NCBI GenBank assembly: GCA_933207985.1
Contig: OW240912.1
Location: 111,812,147-111,876,146, forward strand
Origin: Pelobates cultripes
Lineage: Eukaryota > Chordata > Amphibia > Anura > Pelobatidae
Length of the DNA: 64,000 nucleotides
Reading direction: 5' to 3'
The position numbers were made by a program, and so were the translations under genes. Within the stretch, counting starts at the first letter, position 1. Each line of letters starts with the position of its first letter. The notes beneath the pieces were generated by a model. The model was not told where the DNA came from. It made no database searches and was given only the letters and a program-made list of their open reading frames with translations. This document shows positions 47,156-59,018 of this stretch, piece by piece.

Positions 47156-50100
47156 TCCAACTGTTGTGTGACATCATCCTTAAATTTGTTACATTTTGCT
47201 TTAATTTAGCTCACTGTGATGAAGTAGATCTCCTGAAACAAACCAATGCAGATTAAAAAAAACTTTTATGGAAAAAAAAAAGAAAAAAGTTTCTAAATAT
47301 ATTTTTTTAATAGTATGAGAAGTTTTTTACATTAGTACTTAAATGAATGAGTGCAAATGTAATTTCTAAACTCTGCCTATTAACGATGCTTTAATGAATA
47401 ATTCATACATATTATGTTTAATAGGGTTCAATACTCTACAAGACTTAAAGGTTTTCAGGATAGGTTGAAGGATAAACTAAACTCTCTGAGGGACTTCATT
47501 GTTTACAAACATACTCCTATTTGTGGCTTGTGCATGTACATAATGTCTTGTCATCTTCATTGTCTCTCTCTTCCACTGTCAGAAACTCATTGAGTGATCA
47601 GCGAAGTCACAAAAGACAAATGTGGTCTGGATAAACATCACAATATTTGAATCTGACAAAATCGAATGCACCCCAATTTAGTTATGTGCATGATTGCCAT
47701 ATTTATTGTGAAATTGACAATTGAAATTGATTAAAAATATACCAGAGCATTACCAATAGCAATGTGGAGGAAAGAAAGTATATGAGATCAGGCAGATTGT
47801 TGAGTAACCTAGATCTAATGTTCGTGTCAATCCCGATGCAAGAACAAAGCAAAGTTACTGGATGATTACAGGTTTTAAGGTGGAAATTTCTGTCGCAGAT
47901 GAGTTTGATGCATTGATACACTCTTTGGAGGATAAATCAAAGATTAAGTCTCTACTTATCACAGATGTCTATGAGGACTTAGATATTATAGGATTCTCAC
48001 ATTTTAGTAAAGACTGTCTGCCTCCCTTCTAAAGCCTAAAATGCTAAATCTGTGCTGTTGGATTCCATTCTGCTGGAAAAAACGCAGTGGGTTCCTTCCA
48101 CAGAAACATGAGACATTATTTTTAGGTGCCAAAATGGATAAACGTGCCTTTCACAGTACCCCTGGAGACAAGATCCTCTTAACATTCAGGGTTTATCATT
48201 CTTCTTCTTTCATGATCTAAGTACACCATCATTTGATCATTGTCATAGATCCCTTAATCTGGTTAACCAGACACCTCTTACCAACAGGAAACATTACAGT
48301 GGCACACAAGGTCATTGATTGTACATCATTATGGAGTCTCACTACAGTTTTTTAAAGTTGTGACTGTCCTTGGAATCCATTACCATTACAAAGCCCTCCA
48401 CTCTTACTGAGTCCCACAAAATAGATGGGACATAAACAAGGTTACTCCTTTTGTTCTAGTTCCTGTTTAGTCATCAGCAGAGGAGCGTTCTAATACCTGA
48501 AGTAGTTGCATAAGTGACTTGTGTCTTTAGTGTAAATGTTTTCTTCTTACTAATTTAGTTTTCCAGTGATTTTTTACAATTATGCTAATAAATCTGCTGC
48601 TTTACTCCGATTCTGCATAGTTTTGTAATATTACCCCTTTCCCCTCAAACCCCTTTATGGGATATTCTTGGCACAGTTTCTAATTATTTGCTTGGCTTGT
48701 GGGCCAGCCTAGGTCTCATGCCATCAATGTTCAGAGGTTTTTTGATGATTGATATGAGACTTTTTTTGAGGAATTTAAGCCAAATATGTAGTTTTATTAT
48801 AATTGGTTGATAGCACTCCAAGTTTGTTTGTTATTAGATTAGTCATTTGTTTTGAGTCTTAGGAAGGTTATGTTTAAGGGGATAGTGTAAGGAGTCTTTT
48901 GTGCATTTCATTGTTAAAGGCATGATTCTTTGAGACTGAATTTCTTGTGATGCTTAGCAAGGCCAAGGAAAATATTTGATCCTTCCTGGCCACACGATGT
49001 GAGTATAGCACTAAGTAATTCAGGCCAGCTGCAGATCAAAAAAACGGCTTGGTCATATTGCAAGGCTTGCAAATATTTAATGGAGTGAGTGGTCAGGGTG
49101 TGCTATACATACTGTAGTTGGTCATGGAATTGAAGACCCAAAGCGATAGTCAGCACAACACGAGCAAGGCTATATTGGTTCCTGTTTATCAAACATCTCA
49201 TTCCAAAGCCATGCTCATTACTATGGAGCTGCCCTTAGCTGCCTTCAGAGCCTCATTTTAATGCAGAAGGCTTTCTATTAAGTGTTATAACATCTCTTTG
49301 GGGATTTGCTTTTATTCATATACAATTACCTAAGTGAGGTCCAACAATGATAGAGTTACTTAGATCTAGCTTTCAGTTTGAGTTTTAAATTATCACACAG
49401 ATGTTTGATAGGGTTCAAGAGATCCATGAAGCCCCATCAGGTTCTTCTGCTCTAATCTTTAAGATTCTCTGTATGGAACACATTCCACGCACAGGAGCAT
49501 TAAGTTGAAACAAGGAAGAACCTTCCACAATGCTGGAAATAAAGAATCATCAAGCATATTATTGTCCAATAAAAGATCACAACTTTTTTTTTTTTCTTTT
49601 CTTTTTCTTTTTTTTTTTATACTTGTTTAGTTATTTATTTACTTTTTCTTTTTTTTTTTTTTCTATTATTATTTTATTTATTTATTTATCTGTATGTCTA
49701 TTAATGTGACAGCTACACCATGGAATTTCTGGTGTTAATTCTTTTTGATAGAGATCAGCAGTAGACAAATGTAATGTGAATGAAATATACATCGGGTGAT
49801 GGTTTTCAATGGAAATACTTTATTTTATGTGGAAACATTCGGTGTTTAATTATACACAGTGCCTATACTACAATATATTGCTGGTTTACCTATGTTATTA
49901 GCAGTCATATTGATGGGGTTCTTTTTTTATTATTTTTTTTTTTATTTAACATTTATTTCTGTATCTGGATGTTATAATGTGCATGAGGATTGCCTTTGGG
50001 GTACCTCACATGCAAATGTTAAAATTGTATATAAAGATCACAACTTAGTCTAAATCTCCTCTGCCCTATCAAGCCATTGTTCCTTAATTGTGTACATAAT

Positions 50101-50906
50101 TGCTTCCAGAGGACAGGTACCAGCGATTTAGCTGCATTAAGAAGGTGCCTCGATATTGATTTTGTTTTATATAGAGAAATTGGCAGCAAAGTCATATGCA
50201 GAAAGACCATTTTACACTAAACAGTGGAGCCTTACATAAAATCTCAGCAATGGTGTTCTTTACCATATCCCAAAATGGAATTATTCGCGGGCAGTCCCAC
50301 CATGTTTTTTTTTTTCAGCCAACAATAAATCAAGAGCCACTTTTCAAAACAAGAGATATGTAACCATAATTTCATAAATGATATAGTTTTAAGCACAGAG
50401 AAATTACAAGAAAATAGTTTTTAATCCCAAATACATCAATTATGCTTTAGAATACTACAAAAATAAAGAGTTATGATAAGTAGACATCCAATTTACAAAA
50501 ATTAGGACAGATGTTTTTTTCTAACTTGGTTATTACGGTCTGGGAATGGTCACTATAAACAAATTTTATGAATTCCATATTTGTATGAAAATAGATTAAT
50601 TAGGCAGCAGAGATTGCCTGAAAACATCATAGATTTCTCAAGATTCATTTAACGTACATATTCCCATAGTGAGAGCATTAATCGTGACATTGTTTGTGTA
50701 AATGTAGTAACATTTGCATTGTATTAAAGCCCTATATACTTTACCAGATTAATAAACAATACTCTATACATTATGCACAATATGTTGTCATGAAAGGTAA
50801 TAATGGGGGGATGTCTCTGAAGTGTTATTGCATTAGTAGTTCTTTTTGAATGTTGAATGTACTAGTTCCAAAAGTTATCATTTTTACCTGGATACTTTTC
50901 TTCTTC
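47156..50906. other. region upstream of the receptor exon, no gene recognised
   Basis: T-rich low-complexity runs lie at about 49580-49690 and 49920-49950. A possible dispersed repeat with 'gctaataaatctgctgcttt' lies near 48584. No promoter or additional exon of the receptor gene could be identified. Confidence 0.4.
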
Positions 50907-50945
50907 AGGTTCATTGTTAAGAAGGCCTCACTGCACTGAAACAGC
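50888..50945 (+). promoter_or_regulatory. splice acceptor and 5' UTR of the receptor exon
   Basis: The pyrimidine-rich 'cttttcttcttcag' ends in AG at 50907-50908. The exon therefore starts at 50909, and 37 bases of 5' UTR precede the ATG at 50946. This implies at least one upstream non-coding exon, as is known for adenosine A1 receptor genes. Confidence 0.7.
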
Positions 50946-51280
50946 ATGGACTCCGTTGTCTCGCTAGCTGTCTACATTGTTATCGAGGTCTTGATAGCAT
51001 TGGTATCTGTTCTGGGGAATATCCTTGTGATATGGGCTGTAATTGTGAACCATGCCCTGAGAGACACCACATTCTTTTTTATTGTGTCACTCGCTGTGGC
51101 TGATATTGCGGTCGGTGCCCTGGTTATCCCCCTGGCTATCACAATCAGTATTGGACTGAAGACCGAATTTTACAGTTGTCTGATGGGGGCCTGTGTTGTG
51201 CTCATCCTCACCCAGAGCTCTATATTAGCACTGCTGGCCATTGCTGTAGACAGGTATCTCCGAGTCAAGATCCCAACAAG
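50946..51280 (+). CDS. ADORA1: adenosine A1-type receptor, first coding exon
   Basis: The exon encodes residues 1-111 plus two bases of codon 112 of a class A GPCR. TM1 spans about 8-32 with E14 and the GN motif (N25, position 1.50). TM2 spans about 43-68 with D53 in LAVAD (2.50). TM3 spans about 76-104 with C78 (3.25), T89, Q90 and the D102-R103-Y104 motif. The block '[20 protein letters not shown]' followed by KIP is characteristic of A1 receptors; A3 receptors differ here. The receptor senses extracellular adenosine at the plasma membrane and couples to Gi/o. The exon ends at AAG followed by GTTTGT, a phase-2 donor at the place where adenosine receptor genes carry their conserved intron. 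The N-terminus is short and has no N-glycosylation site. Confidence 0.95.
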
Positions 51281-52489
51281 GTTTGTAGGTTAAAACTTGT
51301 GTTTTAATTATTTTCTGATTTATAAATAATGATAATTTATGTTTTATTTGGATCTTATTTTTATTTATATCATTTGCAAAGTATATGTTTCATGTCTGTT
51401 TTAATTTGGGCATCTGGTCATAAAAATGGTTGAGTGTTATGTATTTATACTGCATTGAAGGACGACCTCTCATCTTCCCTATCTAGCAAGATACAATTTA
51501 ATGAATGACTAAATGTCTGTTTCAATGTGGACAAATTTATACTGATGTTCTTATTTCCAACACCTACTACTCTCTCTACCTTCCATTGATCCCTCCCTAC
51601 CTTTTACCACCTCATTAACAAATGACATGGTAAAAGATGGTAACATGACCTTGTAGGTTCATACTAAAGATTTAAAGGGACACATCTCTTCTCAATTATG
51701 AAATAAATACAAATCAATGTTTGGTAGATATACCCCCAATGAAAACATGCATGCATTTAATTATGCATTTTTTCATTGTAACATGGTTAATTTATTAAAG
51801 TGCCAATTTCTATTAAAATTCTTTTTTTTTTTTATTAAAAAACAAAGAGGATACACTCTTGACACATAAACCACTTTAGCAAGCTGAAATGTTTTAGGGA
51901 TCTGGTGTGTTCCTTTAAGTTATCTCTGTGTTTTGAAAAGCTGTAATAAAACTATTCGGTTCTAAATGAATCCTCTAATAATTTCATACACGTCCTGTCC
52001 TTAACAAACAATTATCAAATATATAGATATTTTAAAAATTATATTTTTATACTTTCTACAGTTCTAACTGAATATTCTGCTTTGCATTGCCTGGCATTGC
52101 AAAACTGGATTATTTTAGTAAAATGAATCAATGTTATTTAAAAATGAATATCTAAGATTACCAAAACAACATTATTTCCAGATTTCAGTGTTCCCTGGAA
52201 TTTCAGCAAGGCCACTGCCATATCTGGTCATAAATATTTTTTTTCCAAACATATTTTGCATGCTGGGTAATGACCTCAATGCATGAATAAATATGAACAG
52301 CAGGCTGAAATATATATAAAATTGTAACACTTACGTTAACTGTTACAGGCTGAAATGTCTACTATGCTGAAATGCAATACCATGAGCACAGGGCTGCAGT
52401 GCAGCTTTTATGTCATTAATAACCGTTGTAAACACAAAATTCTACCGCATGTACAGCCTCCCTAGTGATTTTATCTGCAATGTGTGAGG

Positions 52490-52760
52490 AATGAGTTATC
52501 TAGAATCCAGACACATAATGTACGTGACCTTGAAAAACATTAGTGGCATAAGACCCAAAGAATAGTAAAACCGGATATCTGAGGCAAAGTTATACAATGC
52601 AGGTTCTGAGTGAAGCAAAATGCAGGCAGATAATCTAGTGCTCCTAGAATTACCAGAGCGACAATGCAAGAGTCAGGGCAGGGGACAAGAGTTAAAGTGC
52701 AAGAAACGGGTTAAGGAAAATATCAAGAACAGAGTAGATGTAACATACCCACAGCATGAC
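52490..52760. repeat. LTR-like dispersed repeat relic
   Basis: Phrases such as 'gcaagagtcagggcagggga' and 'caagaacagagtagatgtaa' have the style of the repeat at 15990-16610. The class is uncertain. Confidence 0.3.
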
Positions 52761-52854
52761 TCTGGATCAGCCAGTATGTACTGATTCACCTGAACAATTT
52801 TCAGACAGAAACAGGCAGCAATGATAATTGTCAGACAGAAACAGTGATGATTAA

Positions 52855-52970
52855 GTCTCTGCTGAGCCGAAACGTCGCACTTATTTTTGGGTGAGGTGGT
52901 AAACCCTCTAATAAAACTTACCTTCATTATCCTGGAGTGCTGCCTGTGTTTTACTTTCTTTCACCTGAAC
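52855..52970 (+). repeat. dispersed repeat tail with GAAACGT and AATAAA
   Basis: 'gctgagccgaaacgtcgcac' is followed by 'ctctaataaaacttacct' and 'atcctggagtgctgcctg'. Similar arrangements occur at 57480-57545 and 58605-58700. This is a common repeat tail type in frogs. Its element class is not established here. Confidence 0.5.
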
Positions 52971-53279
52971 AATTTATCACTGGTAGAAATTTGTCTGGAG
53001 AATGTATAGAATTACCAGAGATCGTTGCACATGTTATGCAGGGAGCTGAACTGCATCTCTGCCAAGTTAGTTACTCAGGTGTGCCAGTATTGATGTGTGC
53101 AATTCATGTAAAATTTTTGCCATTTATGCACCAGCATGGGCCTCTTTAGCATTCATGCTTACATTTCAAAGTGGATCATTGTTTTAACATAATTATTTAG
53201 CCCACCTTTTCAGCTTATGTATTGTAGGATAAGTAATTCTTGTTGGGAGTGAGGTACCATAAAGACTGATTTAGGCAGA

Positions 53280-53660
53280 TGTGCTTATAAAGGCAGCACT
53301 TCACCTGGCATCAAAGAGGATATAATCCCAAAGGCAAACAAAGATACAAATAGGCAATAATAGCATAGTATTTCAAACACCATATATACACAACGTGTTG
53401 CTAAAGGTCTCACCACTACTAGAGTCCCACCGATCCCTGGCTCTAGGGTAGGAAAGCCGTGTGTCAAATTGTGGGGTGACACTGCCCAAAACGATAATCT
53501 GGAACCTAGATGCACAAAATAGGACTGCCAGAAGTATGGATATTTATTGGATAATGAAATAAAAACAACAATAAAAATAAACAAAAATAATATCCCAAAA
53601 TGTAATTATTGCACTTATCAGAGTTCTACTGCCCTAGTCCAGCCAAAATGCATTTTGCTT
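53280..53660 (-). repeat. probable dispersed repeat
   Basis: On the - strand 'ccaataaatatccatacttc' and 'gttttgggcagtgtcacccc' suggest the tail of a repeat like that at 52855. There is an A/T-rich end near 53560-53600. Confidence 0.35.
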
Positions 53661-54831
53661 CACAAAGCTTAATCAGTTGTCAAAGTTACATAAGGTTTTA
53701 GTTCTATGTTATTAATATGACCAATTATAACATATTACACTGAATTTTCACCAGAATCTGTGAGTTTGTTCTGGAAGCTGTGCTGAACTGTTTACTATAG
53801 CTTTATTCTTGAGGTATAATAAATGGCTATTTCGATTGGCGAATTTCCTATTAATGCTAATAGAACCCAGCAGGAATGAATAGAATTTGGCATTGACTGA
53901 TGCATTCCAAAGCAAAAAATGCACTCTTGTCTATTCATACTGCGTACTTCATATTGGCTAAATGCCATTCTCATCAGATGAATAGAAACATGGCATACAC
54001 ACCACAAATTAGCTAATTGTAAACTGAGACACAATATGTTTGCAATGTGCAATAATCTGGGAAGGAGACCAGCAGAACTATATAACAATAAAGCATGTTC
54101 TTCATTTTGCAGATAAAATATTAAAATAATTTTAAAAATCACAATATCTCTGTTTCTTACTGACCCTGCACACACATATACACAAATATTTTAAAGAATA
54201 AAGAACAAGAAGCATCCAAATGTATTACTGTCCACAGTTTATTGGCACTTGTCTACTTGATTCCCAGTTGCCTTCAAGTACGTTTTTAGTGTGTTTGGCC
54301 TATGTTTGAGCTCTTGGATGATTCAAATAAAGTTTATTTAACAAACCATGATCAACATGGCTTCTTTTTCTGTATGTAAGGTGACCATGTGATTCTGTAG
54401 CGCTTTCTTATTTTGGAGTTTCCGCACTAATTGGAATAGCGTATTAACAGTACACCTGAGCCTGTTGATCATATGAAATAGGCCTGACTGTTGATTGGTG
54501 CTAATTTTGGTTTGCTGATTGTATACATGCTCAAGCATTGCACACAAACTAGTGTCATGGAGTAGATCAATGCAAAAGAAAAAAAATTATACTGATTGGT
54601 TTAAGTTGTGGGTTCATATGTAGAAAAGAGAAAAAGTATTGACTGGAAATTGGAAAATAAAAACACCCTACCTGTAATCCAGGAGAAGCCAGACATAGAG
54701 GTTCCAGTTTAAATCCAATAAAGCAAATAGGCAGGGAAAGTCTCAAACTGGAAACACTGTAAATACATAAAATTACTTATCTATTAATTTCAGACATAGA
54801 ATGGGAAACTGGATACAGAACTCCTAATGTA

Positions 54832-56020
54832 CAACGATCACAGCAACATTAAAACCACTGACAGGTGAAGTGAATAATATTAATTATATAATTACAATGG
54901 CACCTGTCAAGGTGTGGGATATATCAGGCAGCAAGTGAACAGTCGGGTCTTGAATTTCATGTGTTGGAATCAGGAAAAATGGGCAAGGGCAAATTTCAGA
55001 ATGACTTTGACAAGAGCCAAATACAGATGGCTACATGACTAGGGTCAGAAAATCTCCAAGGCGTCAAGTCTTGTAGAGTGTTTACAGTATGCAGTGATTG
55101 GTACCTGCCAAAAGTGGTTCAAGGAAGGACAATCAGTGAACTGCTTCAAAATAATGGGTGCCCAAGGCTCACTGATGAACGTAGGGAGCGAAGGCTAGCC
55201 CGTCTGGTCTGATCAAGCAGAGGAGCTACTGTAGCTCACATTTTTGAAAAACCTAATGCTGGCCATGATAGACAGAAAATTTGTCAGAACACACAGTGCA
55301 TCTTAGTTTGCTGCATATGTTGCTGCCTAGCTTAAAACCGGTCAGAGTGCCCATGATGACCCCTCTCCACCACTAATAGCACTTAGCTAATAGCACACAG
55401 TGTCAATAGGGATGTGAGTGCCCGAACTGACCATGGAAGTGGGTTGTCTGGTCTGATTAATTATTTTTTCTTTTAGATCAGGTGGATGGCTGGGTGCATA
55501 TGTCATTTATCTGGGGAAGAGAAGGCAGCAATATTCACTATGGGAAGAAGGCACGCCAGTGGAGGCAGTGTTATGCTCTGGGAAATGTTCTGCTGGCATA
55601 CCTTGATCCTAGCATTCATGCTACTTTGACACCTCCCATCTACCTGAGATTGTTACTGACAACGTACATTCCTTCATGGCAATAGTGTACCCTAATGGCA
55701 TTGGCCTCTTTCTGCAGTATAATGTATCCTGCTACACTGCAAAAATTGTTCAGAAATGGTTTAAAGAACACGACAAAGAGTGCAAGGTTTTATCTTGACC
55801 TCCAAATTCCCTGGATCACAATCCTATTAAGCATCGGCGGGATGTACTGGGGCAACAAATCCAATCCATGGAGGCCCCACCTTGCGAGTAGCAGGACCTA
55901 AAGGACCTGCTGCCAGATACCACAGGACACAGAGGTCTTGTGGAGACCATGACTTGATGCATCGGAGCTGCTTTGGTAGCATGAGTAGGCCGGTGGTTTT
56001 AATGTTGTGACTGATCTGTG
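54832..56020 (+). mobile_element. complete but decayed Tc1-like transposon, 1189 bp
   Basis: Flanked by TA at 54830-54831 and 56021-56022. The left end CAACGATCACAGCAACATTA and the reversed right end CACAGATCAGTCACAACATT share CAACATTAAAACCAC. The length equals a full Tc1 element. It follows a Tc1 group widespread in fish and frogs, in which horizontal spread has been reported for related families; that is not shown here. Confidence 0.92.
54977..55960 (+). pseudogene. Tc1-like transposase (many stops)
   Basis: The start is at ATG 54977 (MGKGKFQNDFDKSQIQMAT). The frame stops at once with TGA, where the family has a CGA arginine codon. Further pieces read RRERRLARLV, then DGWVHMSFIWGREG in the frame 55482-55685, and then the second catalytic region around 'cacgacaaagagtgcaaggt' and 'ctccaaattccctggatcac'. 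The first catalytic aspartate is followed by a stop. Several changes are C-to-T at CpG sites, as expected for methylated, neutrally decaying copies. Confidence 0.88.
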
Positions 56021-56022
56021 TA

Positions 56023-57400
56023 TTTTAGACTCAACCCTTACTCACATGAACCATTGTGTATGGATTGGGAAGACATTGCACTGTATGATTTTGCAGCTTA
56101 GAATACTGAAGTTTTGCATTTTAATAAATTAAATGTGTTTGAGTACTAGGGCTGATTTGTTTGTAAAGAAAATTTCACAGGTTTGCTGAGGTCATACCTA
56201 ACAATATGGAAGTGGTGTTTACTGTATGTGTTTGAAGAGAGCATGGTATGAGGGGAAGTCCATTCTAAAATGAACATGCATTACTTGACAATTATTTTTA
56301 AATCAGCAAACAAACACTTTTAAACAAATATACAAACCAAAACAAAGCAAGTATAACTTTGAAACATATGTAACAATTATTTATAAACTTGATCAGATGG
56401 CATTATTTGGCACACCTTTCGGCTATGGGAGTATCTTCAGCCTCCTGCCCCTCGCCATTACCCACCCAGCCCACTTTCAGACCAGTCCACTAATGACAGA
56501 AACAGGGCATCATTGGAAGGAAAAGTCCAAAACCAGAGCCTGCTCTGCATGATCACACTGGTCAGGCTCCCTCTGTCAGGATGTTTCAAGGTGAAGAGGT
56601 GTTCCAACTGCACATGTTTAAATCTGTCAGGCATGCCCAGTGCACATTTACAGTATTCCTAGGAATAGGACACTGATTGGGTAGATCAGTGTCCCCCTGG
56701 AGTGGGTGAGGAAAGCTTAAGAAAAAAGAAGGAAAACATGAAAAATATCATGCTTACCTAGTTTTGTTTCAGCCTGCAGAGTGAAGCATGTGTCTCATTC
56801 AAAGCTAAAGTTTATAAATAGTTGTCTCAAGGTGATGCTTCTTTAGATTGTCTTTGTTTAGGATGACATGCATTAACGGATCTCTAGTATTGGGAAATAT
56901 ATGTCCTTTCACAAGTATTTAATGAACAATGTGTATGCTAGGTTTTTTTATATTCTTTGATCTCATCTTCCTTAACAAATAAATGTGGAGTTAGGTCAGA
57001 GGTGGGAAAGGAGTACCCAGAGCGTCATTAATACCAAACACATCAGTTCCTTCTTTTATTCACCAAAGTATGCTTGACTGTTTCTTTAAATAATCCAGAT
57101 AGTAGTTACCATCTTTGTAAAATGTGTAAGTTTTGGGATACATAAATGTAATCAAGAGAACAAGAAAAAGACAACTACGATTTTAGCAACATAATTTTTA
57201 TACCTTGTTTTTAACACCAGATAATACGAGACAAAAATCTATTTTTTTGTTGCCACAACAAGTATTATTCATTAAAGTTGAATACACTCAGTGTTTCATA
57301 ACGATAAACACGTTATCTGTATAACAATAAAAAACATAATCAATCCATAAATATATATAGATAAATATGAAGAAAGGTGAGCACTCACTGTCTTTAGAAG
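56023..57400. other. intronic DNA, nothing recognised
   Basis: AT-rich sequence without bounded repeats or exons. No candidate for the second receptor exon is present. Confidence 0.45.
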
Positions 57401-57429
57401 AATTTAAAACTTGTAAGTTTATTGAAAAT

Positions 57430-57540
57430 TCATTAAAAAGATCAACGTTTCAGTCCATCTACTGGACTTTCCTCAGGATCAAGAACGTTCTTGATCCCGA
57501 GGAAAGTCCAGTACATGGACTGAAACGTTGGTCTTTTTAA
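57430..57540. repeat. near-perfect 100-bp palindrome (hairpin)
   Basis: 'gatcaacgtttcagtccat' and 'ctggactttcctcaggatca' are mirrored by 'tgatcccgaggaaagtccag' and 'catggactgaaacgttggtc', meeting at 'gatcaagaacgttcttgatc' with no loop. Each half resembles the GAAACGT repeat tail, so it looks like two tails fused head to head. Confidence 0.85.
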
Positions 57541-58134
57541 TATTACCTCATTGAGTCTGTGTGCAAGGAACTTTTGGAAAATATTTATAACAATATGCCT
57601 GTCTGATAACATTTTAAATATAGAAGAGGCCAGAATATTTGTGGAAATTAGTTATTCATTGTTTGTCTTGTCATAATACAATAAGAAATCACAAGATCAT
57701 GTTTAAATCAATGTTCATTTTCATCAAGGTTTCAAAGTCATATATATAGGTAGTAAATGAAAATAGGTAGTAAATGAATATCTCTACAGCATGAGATGAA
57801 TGTTAAAATGTGAACAATGTAGACCTAAAAGAGCAGTATTTAAAATGGGTAACAATGGGTAAAACAATATCCAACTGTATCTCATTACAACAACATGAAT
57901 TGCATAAAGAAACTGGTATAGCAGTTAAAGCACTGTTCCTAGGGGACCATGGTACCTGTAATTTAGACTATAAAACCCTTTGTTCTAACTGAAGCAGAAA
58001 TCCTTGGAAATAATCCAAGGTCATTGGTAAGAATTTATGTAAACCAATATATAAAAACATATAAGCAAAAGCATGAATTTCCCTGCCTGCACTCTCCTAT
58101 ACTATCTTGTTCCCTGTAACCTTCACCTTATTTG
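57541..58134. other. intronic DNA with a short direct duplication
   Basis: 'aggtagtaaatgaa' occurs twice at about 57749-57780. Nothing else is recognised. Confidence 0.4.
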
Positions 58135-58139
58135 TGAAG

Positions 58140-58600
58140 GAAGAGTAATACTAAAGGATACAAAACAACTTTAGCTTATTGAAGTGGTATAGGTGTATAG
58201 ACCATGCCTCTGCAGACTCACTGCTCAATTCTCTGTCATTTAGGAATCATATTACATTGTTTATGTAGCCATAGCCACAACTTCCCTGGCTGAAACTCCC
58301 ACATCCTCCCTAAACACTTCCAAAATTAAAAAAGAAAAAAAAGGAATAGCTTCCATTATTGCACAGTGTGTTTAATTAGAATTTCTTATCTCTTGAACTG
58401 TTAATAGCCTTATATAGTCTACAGTAGCCTCATGTGTGAGATTAAAGTTCAATTATCAGTGTTGGTGATAAGAATTTCTAAAGTAAACACAGTATGCTGT
58501 AAGATCTTATTGAAAGTGGATAAACATTTTTTTTCCATGGAGACCTTGTGAGTCACAGCCAGAGGATGTGTGGCTATTTTGCTACACAAACAAAAGTGAT
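58140..58600 (+). mobile_element. diverged TTAA MITE, right end replaced
   Basis: 'actttagcttattgaagtgg', 'ccatgcctctgcagactcac' and 'gctcaattctctgtcattta' follow the 21685-22205 element in order. Instead of its right terminus the sequence runs into a GAAACGT-type tail (58605 onward). Confidence 0.6.
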
Positions 58601-58604
58601 GGAC

Positions 58605-58800
58605 ATTAGCATTGAAAAAGGGCTTGTGCCTGAAACGTCTGCTGTTTTGTCCTCTTAATAAATTGCAGTAGCACTTTGGTGTGCACACCATTACTGGACG
58701 CGCAGGACTTCATTTTTGCTTTGTTGGTTGTACTTACACTTTTGGGACTGCGGTGTGGAGTCTCTGCGGCTCAGGTTTACTTTTTCTCTGTATATTGAAA
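58605..58800 (+). repeat. dispersed repeat tail with GAAACGT and AATAAA
   Basis: 'gggcttgtgcctgaaacgtc' is followed by 'cctcttaataaattgcagta' and a GC-richer end. It is the same layout as at 52855-52970. Confidence 0.5.
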
Positions 58801-59018
58801 TTGTGTAGGCTTGTTGATTGCCTCTACCTCATCCTATGCATAAAGTTGTTTTAGTGTTTAGAGACAGAGGTGGGCTGGAGACAAAAGGGCTTTTCCCCCA
58901 AAGGCCACACAAAATTCAGCCGAGCAGGCAGCTAGCGTGATGCCTGTGCACAGACATCCTGCCTGTCTGCCTCTTTAGCTTCCCGTGTGTTTTGGGAAGT
59001 CAAATGTCACGGGTTATG

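Noticed and set aside
51281..51293. Continuation of the receptor frame for three codons to a stop.
   Set aside because: This is intron. The donor lies at the conserved position, so the short 115-residue product is not a real truncated receptor.
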